Assembly (NCBI RefSeq): GCF_003590715.1
Contig: NZ_QQVY01000007.1
Coordinates: 1-64,000, forward strand
Source: Paracoccus sp. JM45
GTDB taxonomy: Bacteria; Pseudomonadota; Alphaproteobacteria; Rhodobacterales; Rhodobacteraceae
Direction: 5' to 3'
DNA: 64,000 nt
This document shows, in pieces, positions 1 through 8,411 of the stretch. The translations under genes were made by a program, and so were the position numbers. The stretch's first letter is position 1. The number at the start of each line of letters is the position of its first letter. The notes under the pieces are model-generated. The model was not told the DNA's origin. It made no database searches and worked only from the letters and a program-made list of their open reading frames with translations.

Positions 1-400
1 TGACGACTAAAATCGTCGCGCTTGTGGATGCGCTCGGCAATCTGATCCGTTTCCTATTATTGCCCGGGCAGGCACATGACACAAAAGGCGTCGCGCCACT
101 GATCCGTAACGTTCCCTTCGGGGCTCTTCTGGCAGAAAAAGCGTTTGACGCGAACTGGCTCCTGGAAGAACTGGATGCACGTGGGGCAAGCGCCGTGATC
201 CCACCGAAATCAAACCGAAAGCAACAGCGTAACTACGACGCAGACGCTTACAAGTGGCGCCATATGGTTGAAAACTACTTCGCAAAGATCAAGGAATTCC
301 GAGGCATAGCAACACGCTATGACAAGACCGATTGCAGCTACACCGCCAATTGGAACCTAGCTGCAGCCCTGATTGCTTCAAGATGAATGTCCACGGGCCC
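1..400 (+). mobile_element. IS5-family (IS427-like) element, copy 1, right part
   Basis: The left side is cut off by the window start. The right terminal repeat ends GTCCACGGGCCC at 400 and is followed by TAG. The sequence is nearly identical to the full copies at 20273-21125 and 33845-34685 and lies in the same orientation. Together with the 20273 copy it brackets the whole catabolic block 522-20125, as in a composite transposon. Confidence 0.9.
3..386 (+). CDS. IS5-family transposase, C-terminal part (partial)
   Basis: This is the second (DDE catalytic) reading frame of the two-frame IS427-type transposase. It enters the window already open at base 3. Visible blocks are LTTKIVALVDALGN at the frame-shift joint, the second-Asp region AEKAFDANWLLEELDARG, the PPKSNRKQQRNYD basic stretch, and the final Glu block VENYFAKIKEFRGIATRYDKT. 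It differs from the other two copies by a few substitutions, for example AEKAFD instead of ADKAFD. The protein needs an upstream frame and a -1 shift to be complete (see the 20342 entry); the upstream part is outside the window. Confidence 0.85.
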   Translation, partial: TTKIVALVDALGNLIRFLLLPGQAHDTKGVAPLIRNVPFGALLAEKAFDANWLLEELDARGASAVIPPKSNRKQQRNYDADAYKWRHMVENYFAKIKEFRGIATRYDKTDCSYTANWNLAAALIASR

Positions 401-521
401 TAGGCGCAGTCCAAACGACTAGACCAAGTCTTCGTCCATATAACAGATTTATGGCATGGTTGGCTCACCGGCAAAGGTGAAGACTTCAATCATGTCGTGT
501 ATGATAGTGACAGCCCAGCTT

Positions 522-1409
522 TCACCGGACGTGTTCCATCAGCGTGTCGACAAATATTGATGCAGGCTGAGAGAGCGCTTGTGAGGCCGGAAGAACCAGC
601 TTCAGTTCGCAAGGAATACTCGGGCTGAAAGGCCGGATTTCTATGTCCAGATTCGAATAGGCATCAGCTGTCAGGAAATCCATAACCGAAACACCCATCC
701 CATGTGCAACAAGGCTGCAGATAGGACCGGTATAGGTAGAGTCCATAATCACATTGGGTTCGATGTCAGCTTCGTTGAAAGCCTGAAGCAATCTTTTACG
801 CATCAGGCTGCTTTCGGAAATCAAAAGCAAAGGAACCTTTTCAAGGTTTTGCGGCGTAACCGTATCAAGCTTGCTTAAGGGATGACCCTTGGGCATGACG
901 CACACCAAACTGGTTTCGGGTAATGCTTTTATAACAACACCGTGAACGTCCAGCGGAAGCAATGCCAGTCCGACATCGCATCTTCCCTTTTCGATGTGCT
1001 CGATGATTTCGGGGGAAGACCCGCTACGCAAATTGATGACCACATCCGGACAGCGTGAATGGAAGAACTTTATAACTTCGGGAAGAAAGAAATAGGAATG
1101 ACCTACGACTGAGGCGATCCTGAGGCGACGACGTCTTGAGGAACCAAGATCGGTTGCGAATTTGACCATCTGTTCAAGTTCGGCATAGCAACGCTCGACC
1201 TCTGTATGCAGGGCAATCGCGTCTTTTGTCGGTTCGATCCGGCCTGCGTGGCGGATGAACAATTGCAGCGAATACTCTTCCTCCAGCTCGCGGATAAGGC
1301 GGCTGATGGCGGGCTGGGTCACGCCCAGAAGTTCACCGGCCTGGGTCATATTGCCCGTCTGGATGACTGCCCGGAAGGCTTCTATTTGTCTAAGATTAAA
1401 GCGTAACAT
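522..1409 (-). CDS. LysR-type transcriptional regulator (OccR/NocR-like)
   Basis: This 295-residue protein has the standard LysR length. Residues 1-60 form the winged helix-turn-helix (LRQIEAFRAVIQTGNMTQAG, GVTQPAISRLIRELE). Residues 90-295 form the periplasmic-binding-like effector domain. The N-terminal wording resembles regulators of opine catabolism (OccR/NocR), which fits the peptide/opine-type transporter encoded divergently from 1611. It probably activates or represses the 1611-20125 operon in response to the substrate or a pathway intermediate. The shared 200-bp intergenic region holds a perfect 7-bp inverted repeat (1444-1466), a plausible LysR site. Family assignment is firm; effector and opine link are inference. 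Confidence 0.9.
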   Translation of the reverse strand: MLRFNLRQIEAFRAVIQTGNMTQAGELLGVTQPAISRLIRELEEEYSLQLFIRHAGRIEPTKDAIALHTEVERCYAELEQMVKFATDLGSSRRRRLRIASVVGHSYFFLPEVIKFFHSRCPDVVINLRSGSSPEIIEHIEKGRCDVGLALLPLDVHGVVIKALPETSLVCVMPKGHPLSKLDTVTPQNLEKVPLLLISESSLMRKRLLQAFNEADIEPNVIMDSTYTGPICSLVAHGMGVSVMDFLTADAYSNLDIEIRPFSPSIPCELKLVLPASQALSQPASIFVDTLMEHVR

Positions 1410-1443
1410 CGTTCCTAAATCCCATAATATTTTGTAATAGGGT

Positions 1444-1466
1444 AATGCAATTATAGCATTTGCATT
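1444..1466. promoter_or_regulatory. Candidate LysR-family operator
   Basis: AATGCAA (1444-1450) and TTGCATT (1460-1466) are a perfect inverted repeat with a 9-bp AT-rich spacer. The site lies 35-57 bp upstream of the lysR start and about 145 bp upstream of the transporter start. Geometry and T-N11-A-like content fit a LysR binding site; no binding evidence is available. Confidence 0.5.
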
Positions 1467-1610
1467 ATGCCTATCGAGGCAGCAAGCTCTAGAAAATTCC
1501 GATACGAGTTGTCACAGGATATCGTGACAGTCTCTGATTAGTCCATCGCGGGGAGGCGAGGGGGCTACGTCGAACAGGGCGTCGGATTCATGTCAGGGAG
1601 GGGATACCAG

Positions 1611-3140
1611 ATGAAATTCGGCTCGATAGCTCTTGGCGCGGCACTTGTATTGTCGACATCCATGCCGCTGATGGCAGGCAAAGCCGATGATACACTGAAT
1701 TGGGCGACCGATAAAGAAGTTGCCGTCGTTGATCCCTTTTTCAGCGTGACGCGTGAAATGGTCATTATGGGCCATATGGGGTGGGACGGTCTGGTCCTGT
1801 TCAACAATGAAACCGGCGAATTCGACCCGTTGCTGGCCACCGACTGGGAATGGAAAAGCAATACCGTCATCGAATTTGATCTGCGCGATGATGTTGTCTT
1901 CCACGATGGCACAACATTCGACGCTGATGACGTGGTCTATACCATCAATTTTCTGGCTGATGCTTCGAACGGTGTACCTGCCCAATCGGTTGTGAACTGG
2001 ATGAAAGGGGCCACGAAGCTGGGTCAGTACAAAGTCCGGCTGGAACTAAAAGAGCCTTTCGCGAACGCCTTCGCCTATCTGGCAAATGAAATCATGATCA
2101 TGCCCGACGGCTTTTACGATGATGCACCCGTCGGACCTGACGGAACACGTGATCTATCTGCCGTGACGCCGACCGGGACGGGGCCCTATAAGGTCGCCGA
2201 CATCAAGAACGGTGATTATGTCCATTGGGACAAGAATGACGATTATTTTGCGGGTGGACCCAAGGGAACGCCTGAAATCGGTCATATCAATTTTCGTGCA
2301 ATCAAGGAATCCAACACCCAGCTTGCCGAGCTGATGACCGGCGGGCTGGATTGGGCATGGGACGTTCCCAAGGAACAGGCCGAGCGGCTTGAACAGACGG
2401 GGCGCGTCACGGTTTTCAACGAAAAAACCCTACGCATTGCCTATCTGACCTTCGACGTAAGCGGAACCTCGGGCGAGCCGTTCTTTACCGATCAAAAAGT
2501 AAGGCAGGCGTTCGGATATGCCATCAATCGCGACGCGATTGCCGACCAGCTTGTCGGGCGTCCGGCCGAGGTGATTCATTCGGCTTGCCATCCCGACCAG
2601 TTTGCCTGCACGCAGGATGTGACAAAATACGATTACGATCCCGAAAAGGCGAAGGCTTTGCTTGCCGAGGCGGGATATCCTGACGGCTTCGAATTCGACT
2701 TCTATGGCTATCGTCAACGCGAGGTGGCCGAAGCCATTATCGGTGACCTGTCGGCAGTCGGGATCAAGGCGAAGCTCAACTGGCTTCAGTACAGCTCTTT
2801 GCTGGAACGGATACAGGATGGACGGGCACCCGTCAGCTTTATGACATGGGGGTCCAGTTCGATCGCCGATGTCGCGGCGATTACCAGCCATTTCTTTATG
2901 GGCGGGCCGGATGATCCTGCAAAAGATCCCAGAACTGCCGAAGCACTGGCGCGTGGCGATACCTCTATCGACCCCGAAGTGCGCAAGGAGGCCTATGCCG
3001 AGGCCTTGGGTATCATCGCCAATGAGGCCTATTGGCTGCCCTTGTTTTCCTATGCCAAATACTATGCCTTTTCCAACGATCTGGAATTCACACCTACACC
3101 GGATGAAATCCCGCGCCTTTATTCCGCGACGTGGAAGTAG
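1611..3140 (+). CDS. ABC transporter substrate-binding protein, family 5 (peptide/nickel/opine)
   Basis: This 509-residue periplasmic protein begins with a classical signal peptide (MKFGSIALGAALVLSTSMPLMAG, cleavage near residue 23). The body is a family 5 extracellular solute-binding domain with the usual landmarks: FHDGTTFDADDVVYTINF, TGTGPYKV and VRQAFGYAINRDAIAD. The start at 1611 is preferred over an in-frame ATG at 1590 because GGGAGGGG lies just before it and the signal peptide starts there. It is the first gene of the operon, followed by an intercistronic hairpin and then the two permeases and the ATPase. Family 5 proteins bind oligopeptides, opines, sugars or other mid-sized polar compounds, so the ligand cannot be named. 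Confidence 0.92.
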   Translation: MKFGSIALGAALVLSTSMPLMAGKADDTLNWATDKEVAVVDPFFSVTREMVIMGHMGWDGLVLFNNETGEFDPLLATDWEWKSNTVIEFDLRDDVVFHDGTTFDADDVVYTINFLADASNGVPAQSVVNWMKGATKLGQYKVRLELKEPFANAFAYLANEIMIMPDGFYDDAPVGPDGTRDLSAVTPTGTGPYKVADIKNGDYVHWDKNDDYFAGGPKGTPEIGHINFRAIKESNTQLAELMTGGLDWAWDVPKEQAERLEQTGRVTVFNEKTLRIAYLTFDVSGTSGEPFFTDQKVRQAFGYAINRDAIADQLVGRPAEVIHSACHPDQFACTQDVTKYDYDPEKAKALLAEAGYPDGFEFDFYGYRQREVAEAIIGDLSAVGIKAKLNWLQYSSLLERIQDGRAPVSFMTWGSSSIADVAAITSHFFMGGPDDPAKDPRTAEALARGDTSIDPEVRKEAYAEALGIIANEAYWLPLFSYAKYYAFSNDLEFTPTPDEIPRLYSATWK

Positions 3141-3160
3141 ATTAACGGGCCATCGCGACC

Positions 3161-3191
3161 GGATCTTCCGGACCCAGGCACCGGAAGATCC
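3161..3191 (+). promoter_or_regulatory. Intercistronic hairpin after binding-protein gene
   Basis: GGATCTTCCGG (3161-3171) pairs perfectly with CCGGAAGATCC (3181-3191) over a 9-nt loop, followed only by TTTCATCC. It sits between the binding-protein stop and the first permease. Such hairpins commonly stabilise the upstream message or weaken read-through, giving more binding protein than permease. That role here is inference. Confidence 0.55.
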
Positions 3192-3229
3192 TTTCATCCT
3201 TCAAGACCCCAAACGCGTGAGGCTGACAG

Positions 3230-4147
3230 ATGTTGGCATTTCTTTCGAAACGGGTGGCCCTTGCCCTTTTGGTCGCCCTAACAGTTTCCATGATCACCTT
3301 CTCTATGAACTACCTGTCGGGTGATCCTGCCATCGCGATGGCAGGTGAAAACGCGACCCAGGCGGATCTTGACGCCATTCGGGAATTCTATGGCTATGAC
3401 CGCCCGATACCGGTCCAATACGTCGATTGGCTGAAAAATGCGCTGCATGGTGATCTTGGCCAGTCACATTACCTGAACCAGCCTGTGACTGACGAAATTC
3501 TTGCGCGTCTGCCTGCAACGATGACCTTGGGCATTTGCGCGCTGTTTTTCGCATTGGCATTGTCCATCCCGCTGGGGGTTCTGGCAGCCATTCGACCCAA
3601 CAGCTGGCTTGATCGCTGTGCATTGACCATCGCGGTGGTGGGGCAGGCAATGCCAAGCTTCTGGTTCGCGCTGACTATGATGCTGTGGTTCGGGATCAAC
3701 TGGGGCCTATTGCCAGTATCGGGAACAAGCACCTGGGCGCATTTTGTCATGCCCTCGATTGCCCTTGGCTACTATATTACCCCAGGCATCATGCGGTTGA
3801 CACGTGCGGGTATGCTGGACGTTCTACGTTCGGATTATATCAGGACGGCACGGGCGAAGGGGGTCAGCAAGTTTTCCCTGCTTTTCAAGCACGCCTTGCG
3901 GAATGCAATCATTCCTGTCGTTTCGCTGGCCGCGGTGCAATTCGGTTTCATGCTGGGTGGTTCCATCGTGATCGAGACGATCTTTGCCATCAATGGCCTT
4001 GGCTTCCTGGCTTGGGAATCGATCCAGCGCGCCGACCTGCCGATGATGCAGGCCATCGTTCTTGTACTCAGCTTTTTCTACATCGCGCTGACATTCTTTG
4101 CCGACGTGCTGAACGCCTGGTTGGACCCGCGGATAAGGATGGGATGA
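3230..4147 (+). CDS. ABC transporter permease, DppB/OppB type
   Basis: This 305-residue inner-membrane protein has the DppB layout. A first membrane span (LALLVALTVSMITFSMNYLSG) is followed by the long periplasmic loop with GDPAIAMAGENAT and GDLGQSHYLNQPV, then five more spans. The EAA coupling loop for the ATPase (RTARAKGVSKFSLLFKHALR) lies near residues 205-225. Length and order match family norms. The gene ends 1 bp before the DppC-type partner, so the two are co-translated. It forms the channel with the 4149 product and delivers the ligand captured by the 1611 protein. Confidence 0.92.
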   Translation: MLAFLSKRVALALLVALTVSMITFSMNYLSGDPAIAMAGENATQADLDAIREFYGYDRPIPVQYVDWLKNALHGDLGQSHYLNQPVTDEILARLPATMTLGICALFFALALSIPLGVLAAIRPNSWLDRCALTIAVVGQAMPSFWFALTMMLWFGINWGLLPVSGTSTWAHFVMPSIALGYYITPGIMRLTRAGMLDVLRSDYIRTARAKGVSKFSLLFKHALRNAIIPVVSLAAVQFGFMLGGSIVIETIFAINGLGFLAWESIQRADLPMMQAIVLVLSFFYIALTFFADVLNAWLDPRIRMG

Positions 4148-4148
4148 T

Positions 4149-5063
4149 ATGACCATTTCAAACGACGACAACCTTCCCACTATGGAACATGAGAATGTTC
4201 TGTCACCCTTCCGGCTGATGCTGACACAAGTCCGGACGCATCGGGGACTGTTCTTCGGCGGCATCACGATCCTGATTATCATCGTGATCGCCTTGCTGGC
4301 CCCATGGATTGCCCCCCATGATCCATATGAGCAAGTGCTGTCGCAAAAACTGATCCCGCCGGTCTGGTTCGACAGCCCGTCTGTCACTTGGGACCATATT
4401 CTGGGGACTGACCATCTGGGGCGTGATTACCTATCACGGCTTATCTATGGTGCGCGGATCTCGCTGATGATCGGCTTTTCGGCCATGCTGATTTCCGGGG
4501 TGATCGGGACGGTTCTGGGTGTCTGTGCAGGCTATTTCGGCGGCCGTGTCGATATGGTGATCAGCTTTATCATCACCACCAGACTGTCGATGCCCGTGGT
4601 TCTGGTTGCGCTGGCGGTGGTGACAATTATCGGTTCTTCACTGTCGGTTGTGATCTGGGTCATCGGCCTTCTGATCTGGGACCGCTTTGCGGTTGTGATG
4701 CGCAGTGCCACTCAGCAGGTCCGCGCACTGGATTTTGTCACCTCGGCGCAATCGCTTGGAAGTTCGACACCGCGAATTTTGTTCGCAGAAATCCTTCCCA
4801 ATATCTCCAATCATATCATCGTGATCGCAACGCTCGAAATGGCGCATGCCATCCTGCTGGAGGCCGCCCTGTCCTTTCTAGGCTTGGGTGTGCAACCGCC
4901 AACGCCCAGTTGGGGTCTGATGATCTCTGACGCCAAGGGGCTGATGTTCTTTGACAGTTGGTTGATCGCAGTACCGGGGATCGCGCTTTTTATTCTGGTC
5001 CTTGCCATCAATCTGGTCGGCGACGGCCTGCGCGATGTCACTGCACCCGAGGATCGCAACTGA
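4149..5063 (+). CDS. ABC transporter permease, DppC/OppC type
   Basis: This 304-residue inner-membrane protein carries the DppC signature LGTDHLGRDYLSRLIYGARISL followed by five membrane segments. The coupling loop is DFVTSAQSLGSSTPRILFAEILPN, and the C-terminal block LSFLGLGVQPPTPSWGLMI is highly conserved in the family. The N-terminal cytoplasmic extension of about 30 residues is normal for DppC. It follows the dppB-like gene by 1 bp and precedes the fused ATPase gene. It is the second half of the translocation channel of the importer. Confidence 0.92.
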   Translation: MTISNDDNLPTMEHENVLSPFRLMLTQVRTHRGLFFGGITILIIIVIALLAPWIAPHDPYEQVLSQKLIPPVWFDSPSVTWDHILGTDHLGRDYLSRLIYGARISLMIGFSAMLISGVIGTVLGVCAGYFGGRVDMVISFIITTRLSMPVVLVALAVVTIIGSSLSVVIWVIGLLIWDRFAVVMRSATQQVRALDFVTSAQSLGSSTPRILFAEILPNISNHIIVIATLEMAHAILLEAALSFLGLGVQPPTPSWGLMISDAKGLMFFDSWLIAVPGIALFILVLAINLVGDGLRDVTAPEDRN

Positions 5064-5097
5064 TGCGGTCGGGAAAATTCACCTTCGCAAGATCGGC

Positions 5098-6777
5098 ATG
5101 CATATGACGGATACAAACCAGCCCATTCTTTCGATACGCAACCTGACGGTCGCTTTGCCAATGAAGATAGAGCGCGCGAATGCCGTGGAAAACCTGTCAT
5201 TCGACGTTAGGCCCCGCGAAATCCTGTGTGTTGTCGGTGAATCCGGATCGGGTAAGTCGATAACCTCGCTTGCGACGATGGGGCTTTTGTCACCCAGCCT
5301 GAAAGTCACTGGCGGAGAAATCCTGTTCGATGGACGCAATGTCCTGGATCTTGACCAGAACGCCCATAACGCGCTGCGTGGCGACCGGATGGTGATGATC
5401 TTTCAGGAACCTATGACCGCCCTGAACCCGGCCTATACCGTGGGCCATCAGATCGAAGAGGTCTTTCGGGTTCACCGGTCGCTTGATGCTTCCGAACGAC
5501 GCAAGCGGACCCTGACCTTGCTAGAGGAGGTCCGCCTGCCTGACCCCGAACGGCTTTTCGGATCCTATCCTCACGAACTTTCGGGCGGTCAGCGCCAGCG
5601 GATCATGATCGCTATGGCGTTGGCACTCGACCCGAAACTTCTGATCGCGGATGAACCGACGACCGCTTTGGATGTGACAACGCAAGCGCAGATTTTACGC
5701 CTGCTGAAACAGCTGAATTCAAAGCATGACGCAGGCATCATGTTCATCACCCACGACTTCAGTGTTGTTGCAGAAATCGCGGACCGTGTCGTCGTGATGC
5801 GTCAGGGGCAGATCGTCGAACAAGGAACTGCCGATCAGGTCCTGAACCATCCGCAACATCCCTATACGCGGTCCTTGATCGACGCCGTGCCGCGGCCGAC
5901 CGAAGATGCACAGATTGCTGCAAGCGAAAAGCCTGTGGTGATACAGGTGGACAACCTGCAAAAGACCTTCCAGACCTCGGCGGGCATGTTCAAGAAAACA
6001 CGGACTGTCGCAGCCGTGCGTGATGTGTCTTTCCAGGTCCGCCGCGGCGAGACTTTGGGAATTGTCGGTGAATCTGGATCGGGCAAGACGACATTGGTGC
6101 GTTGCCTGATGCGGCTGATCGATTCCGACAGCGGCAGTATCAATATTTCAGGCGTTGATTTCACCGGCAAAACCGCACGCGAATTACGAAAGCACCGCAA
6201 GGACATCCAGATCGTTTTCCAAGACCCTTACGGATCGCTTAATCCGCGCCGTACGATCGGCAGCCAGCTTATTCAGGGTGCTGTGAACTTCGGTGTTTCG
6301 CGCAAGGAAGCATGGCGGCGGGTCTATGAGCTGCTGGAGATCGTCCGGATGCCGAAATATTCGGTGCATCGTTATCCAAGCCAGTTTTCCGGTGGCCAGC
6401 GCCAACGCCTTTGCATCGCCCGCGCATTGGTGGTCAACCCGAAGGTCCTGATCGCGGATGAGGCTGTATCGGCACTGGACGTGTCGATCCAACGCGAAGT
6501 CCTGAAACTGATCAACGATATCCGCGATCGCCTTGGGTTGACTGTGATTTTCATTACGCATGATCTTCGCGTGGCAGCGCAGGTCTGTGACGAAGTGCTG
6601 GTGATGCAACACGGCGCAGTGGTCGAACGTGGAACCGTCGGTCGCATCTTCAATGCGCCACAGCACGAATACACCCGCGCATTGATTGCGGCCCAGCCCG
6701 GTCAGGGATGGGTCATTCCCGAGATGGCCGAATTTTCGCCGAAAGTCGGGCCGCTCGCAACGGCTGTGGGGCAGTAA
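5098..6777 (+). CDS. ABC transporter ATP-binding protein, DppD-DppF fusion
   Basis: Two complete ABC domains lie in one 559-residue chain, replacing separate DppD and DppF subunits. Domain 1 has Walker A GESGSGKS (about residues 47-54), signature LSGGQRQRIMIA and Walker B LLIADEPTTALD. Domain 2 has GESGSGKT, signature FSGGQRQRLCIA and VLIADEAVSALD. Each is followed by the oligopeptide-type C-terminal tail (QHPYTRSLIDAVP; QHEYTRALIAAQP). The start is the ATG at 5098 or the one at 5104; no strong ribosome site separates them. An open frame further upstream overlaps the permease and is not believed. Fusions of this kind are common in alphaproteobacterial peptide-family importers. It powers the 1611-5063 transporter. 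Confidence 0.92.
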   Translation: MHMTDTNQPILSIRNLTVALPMKIERANAVENLSFDVRPREILCVVGESGSGKSITSLATMGLLSPSLKVTGGEILFDGRNVLDLDQNAHNALRGDRMVMIFQEPMTALNPAYTVGHQIEEVFRVHRSLDASERRKRTLTLLEEVRLPDPERLFGSYPHELSGGQRQRIMIAMALALDPKLLIADEPTTALDVTTQAQILRLLKQLNSKHDAGIMFITHDFSVVAEIADRVVVMRQGQIVEQGTADQVLNHPQHPYTRSLIDAVPRPTEDAQIAASEKPVVIQVDNLQKTFQTSAGMFKKTRTVAAVRDVSFQVRRGETLGIVGESGSGKTTLVRCLMRLIDSDSGSINISGVDFTGKTARELRKHRKDIQIVFQDPYGSLNPRRTIGSQLIQGAVNFGVSRKEAWRRVYELLEIVRMPKYSVHRYPSQFSGGQRQRLCIARALVVNPKVLIADEAVSALDVSIQREVLKLINDIRDRLGLTVIFITHDLRVAAQVCDEVLVMQHGAVVERGTVGRIFNAPQHEYTRALIAAQPGQGWVIPEMAEFSPKVGPLATAVGQ

Positions 6778-6779
6778 GC

Positions 6780-8378
6780 ATGCAGCAATATGATTTCATC
6801 ATCATCGGTGCGGGATCAACCGGATGCGTGTTGGCCAACCGTTTGTCAGCCAAGCCGAACCTTCAGGTTCTGTTGCTTGAAGCCGGTCCGAAAGATCGCA
6901 ATCCGTGGATCCATATCCCGATTGGATATTACCGGACCATGGGCGATACCAGCATCAACTGGGGATATCAGACCGATGCGGTGCCGCAATCGGGCGGGCG
7001 CAGCTTTGATTGGCCGCGTGGCAAGGTGTTGGGCGGATGCAGCTCGATCAACGGGTTGGTCTATGCCCGCGGGCAGGCCGAGGACTTTGACTATTGGCGT
7101 CAGCTAGGCAACACCGGTTGGAGTTTTGACGACGTTCTGCCCTATTTCCGCCGCGCGGAAGGGGCAACCATAGATGGTCTGGACGAGGATTATCACGGGC
7201 GTGACGGACCTTTGGGCATCAGCCGCGCCAGCCAGAATCCGCTTTGCGATGCCTATATCCAGGCGGCGGAACAGGCCGGCATTCCGGCAAACAGCGACTA
7301 CAACGGACGACAGCAGGAAGGTGCAGGATATTTTCAGGTGACGACGCGGAATGGCTGGCGCAGCAGTGCGGCAACCGCCTATCTGCGGCCCGCCCGCAAA
7401 CGACCCAACCTGCATATCCAGACCGGCACGATGGTGCGCCGTCTGGTCATCGAAGGAACCAAAGTCGTCGGCGTCGAAGTGGAACGCAATGGCCGGATCG
7501 ACGTGCTGCGCGCCGGACGCGAGGTTCTGTTGTCTGCAGGTGCGATCAATTCGCCTAAAATCCTGCAACTGTCGGGCATCGGCGACGCACAGCATCTGCG
7601 CCAGCTTGGTATCGATGTTGCACATGACCTGCCCGCCGTCGGAGAGAACCTGCAAGACCATTACACTTGCCGCAGCACATATCGGTGCAGCCAGCCGGTC
7701 ACTGTCAACGACGAGGTCCGCAACTGGCGCGGTAAGGCGGCGGTGGGCCTGCGCTGGCTAAAGGATCGCGGCGGGCCGATGTCGCTTAGCGCAGGTCAGG
7801 TGGGTGTCTTTGCCAAAACGCGCCCTGATGTCATGACGCCTGATGTGCAGTTCCACTTCATGCGCTACAGCGCCCAGAAGCGCGGTCGGGTTCTGGACCC
7901 CTATTCGGGGTTTACCGTCACTGTCTGCCAGCTGCGTCCCGAAAGCCGTGGCCACGTCAGGATCGCCTCAGCGGACCACCGGCTGCCTCCGTCAATCCAG
8001 CCGAACTATCTGGACAGCAGCACGGACAGGGACACGATGGTTGCCGGGGTAAGGCTGGTCCGGAAGGTTGCTGGCCAGAATGCCCTTGCAGATTACATCA
8101 GCGACGAAATCCTGCCTGGTGCCGATGTCACAAGTGATGATCAGTTGCTGGCATATGTGCGGGCAAACGGATCTTCGATTTTCCATCCCAGTTCCACCTG
8201 CCGGATGGGCACGGATGTCGGCGCTGTGGTCGACCCGCGGTTGCGGGTGCACGGTTTGACCGGCCTACGCGTTGCCGATGCCTCTATCATGCCGACGCTG
8301 GTGTCGGCCAATACCAATGCCGCCTGTATCATGATCGGTGAAAAAGCCGCCGATATGATCCTTCAGGATATCTCCTGA
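6780..8378 (+). CDS. GMC-family FAD-dependent alcohol oxidoreductase
   Basis: This 532-residue flavoprotein is of the choline/alcohol dehydrogenase type. The FAD Rossmann motif GAGSTG lies at residues 10-15, the GMC signature 1 at PRGKVLGGCSSINGLVYARG, and signature 2 around GAINSPKILQLSGIG. The C-terminal catalytic His region is HPSSTCRMG, followed by NTNAACIMIGEKAADMI. It probably oxidises a primary or secondary alcohol to aldehyde or ketone in the cytoplasm, passing electrons to the respiratory chain or a carrier. The start at 6780 lies 2 bp after the ATPase stop. Within the operon it is the likely first catabolic step after uptake. BetA-like wording does not prove choline as substrate. 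Confidence 0.9.
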   Translation: MQQYDFIIIGAGSTGCVLANRLSAKPNLQVLLLEAGPKDRNPWIHIPIGYYRTMGDTSINWGYQTDAVPQSGGRSFDWPRGKVLGGCSSINGLVYARGQAEDFDYWRQLGNTGWSFDDVLPYFRRAEGATIDGLDEDYHGRDGPLGISRASQNPLCDAYIQAAEQAGIPANSDYNGRQQEGAGYFQVTTRNGWRSSAATAYLRPARKRPNLHIQTGTMVRRLVIEGTKVVGVEVERNGRIDVLRAGREVLLSAGAINSPKILQLSGIGDAQHLRQLGIDVAHDLPAVGENLQDHYTCRSTYRCSQPVTVNDEVRNWRGKAAVGLRWLKDRGGPMSLSAGQVGVFAKTRPDVMTPDVQFHFMRYSAQKRGRVLDPYSGFTVTVCQLRPESRGHVRIASADHRLPPSIQPNYLDSSTDRDTMVAGVRLVRKVAGQNALADYISDEILPGADVTSDDQLLAYVRANGSSIFHPSSTCRMGTDVGAVVDPRLRVHGLTGLRVADASIMPTLVSANTNAACIMIGEKAADMILQDIS

Positions 8379-8411
8379 TATGACCGGAAACCCAGCCTGG
8401 AAGCCAAATTT

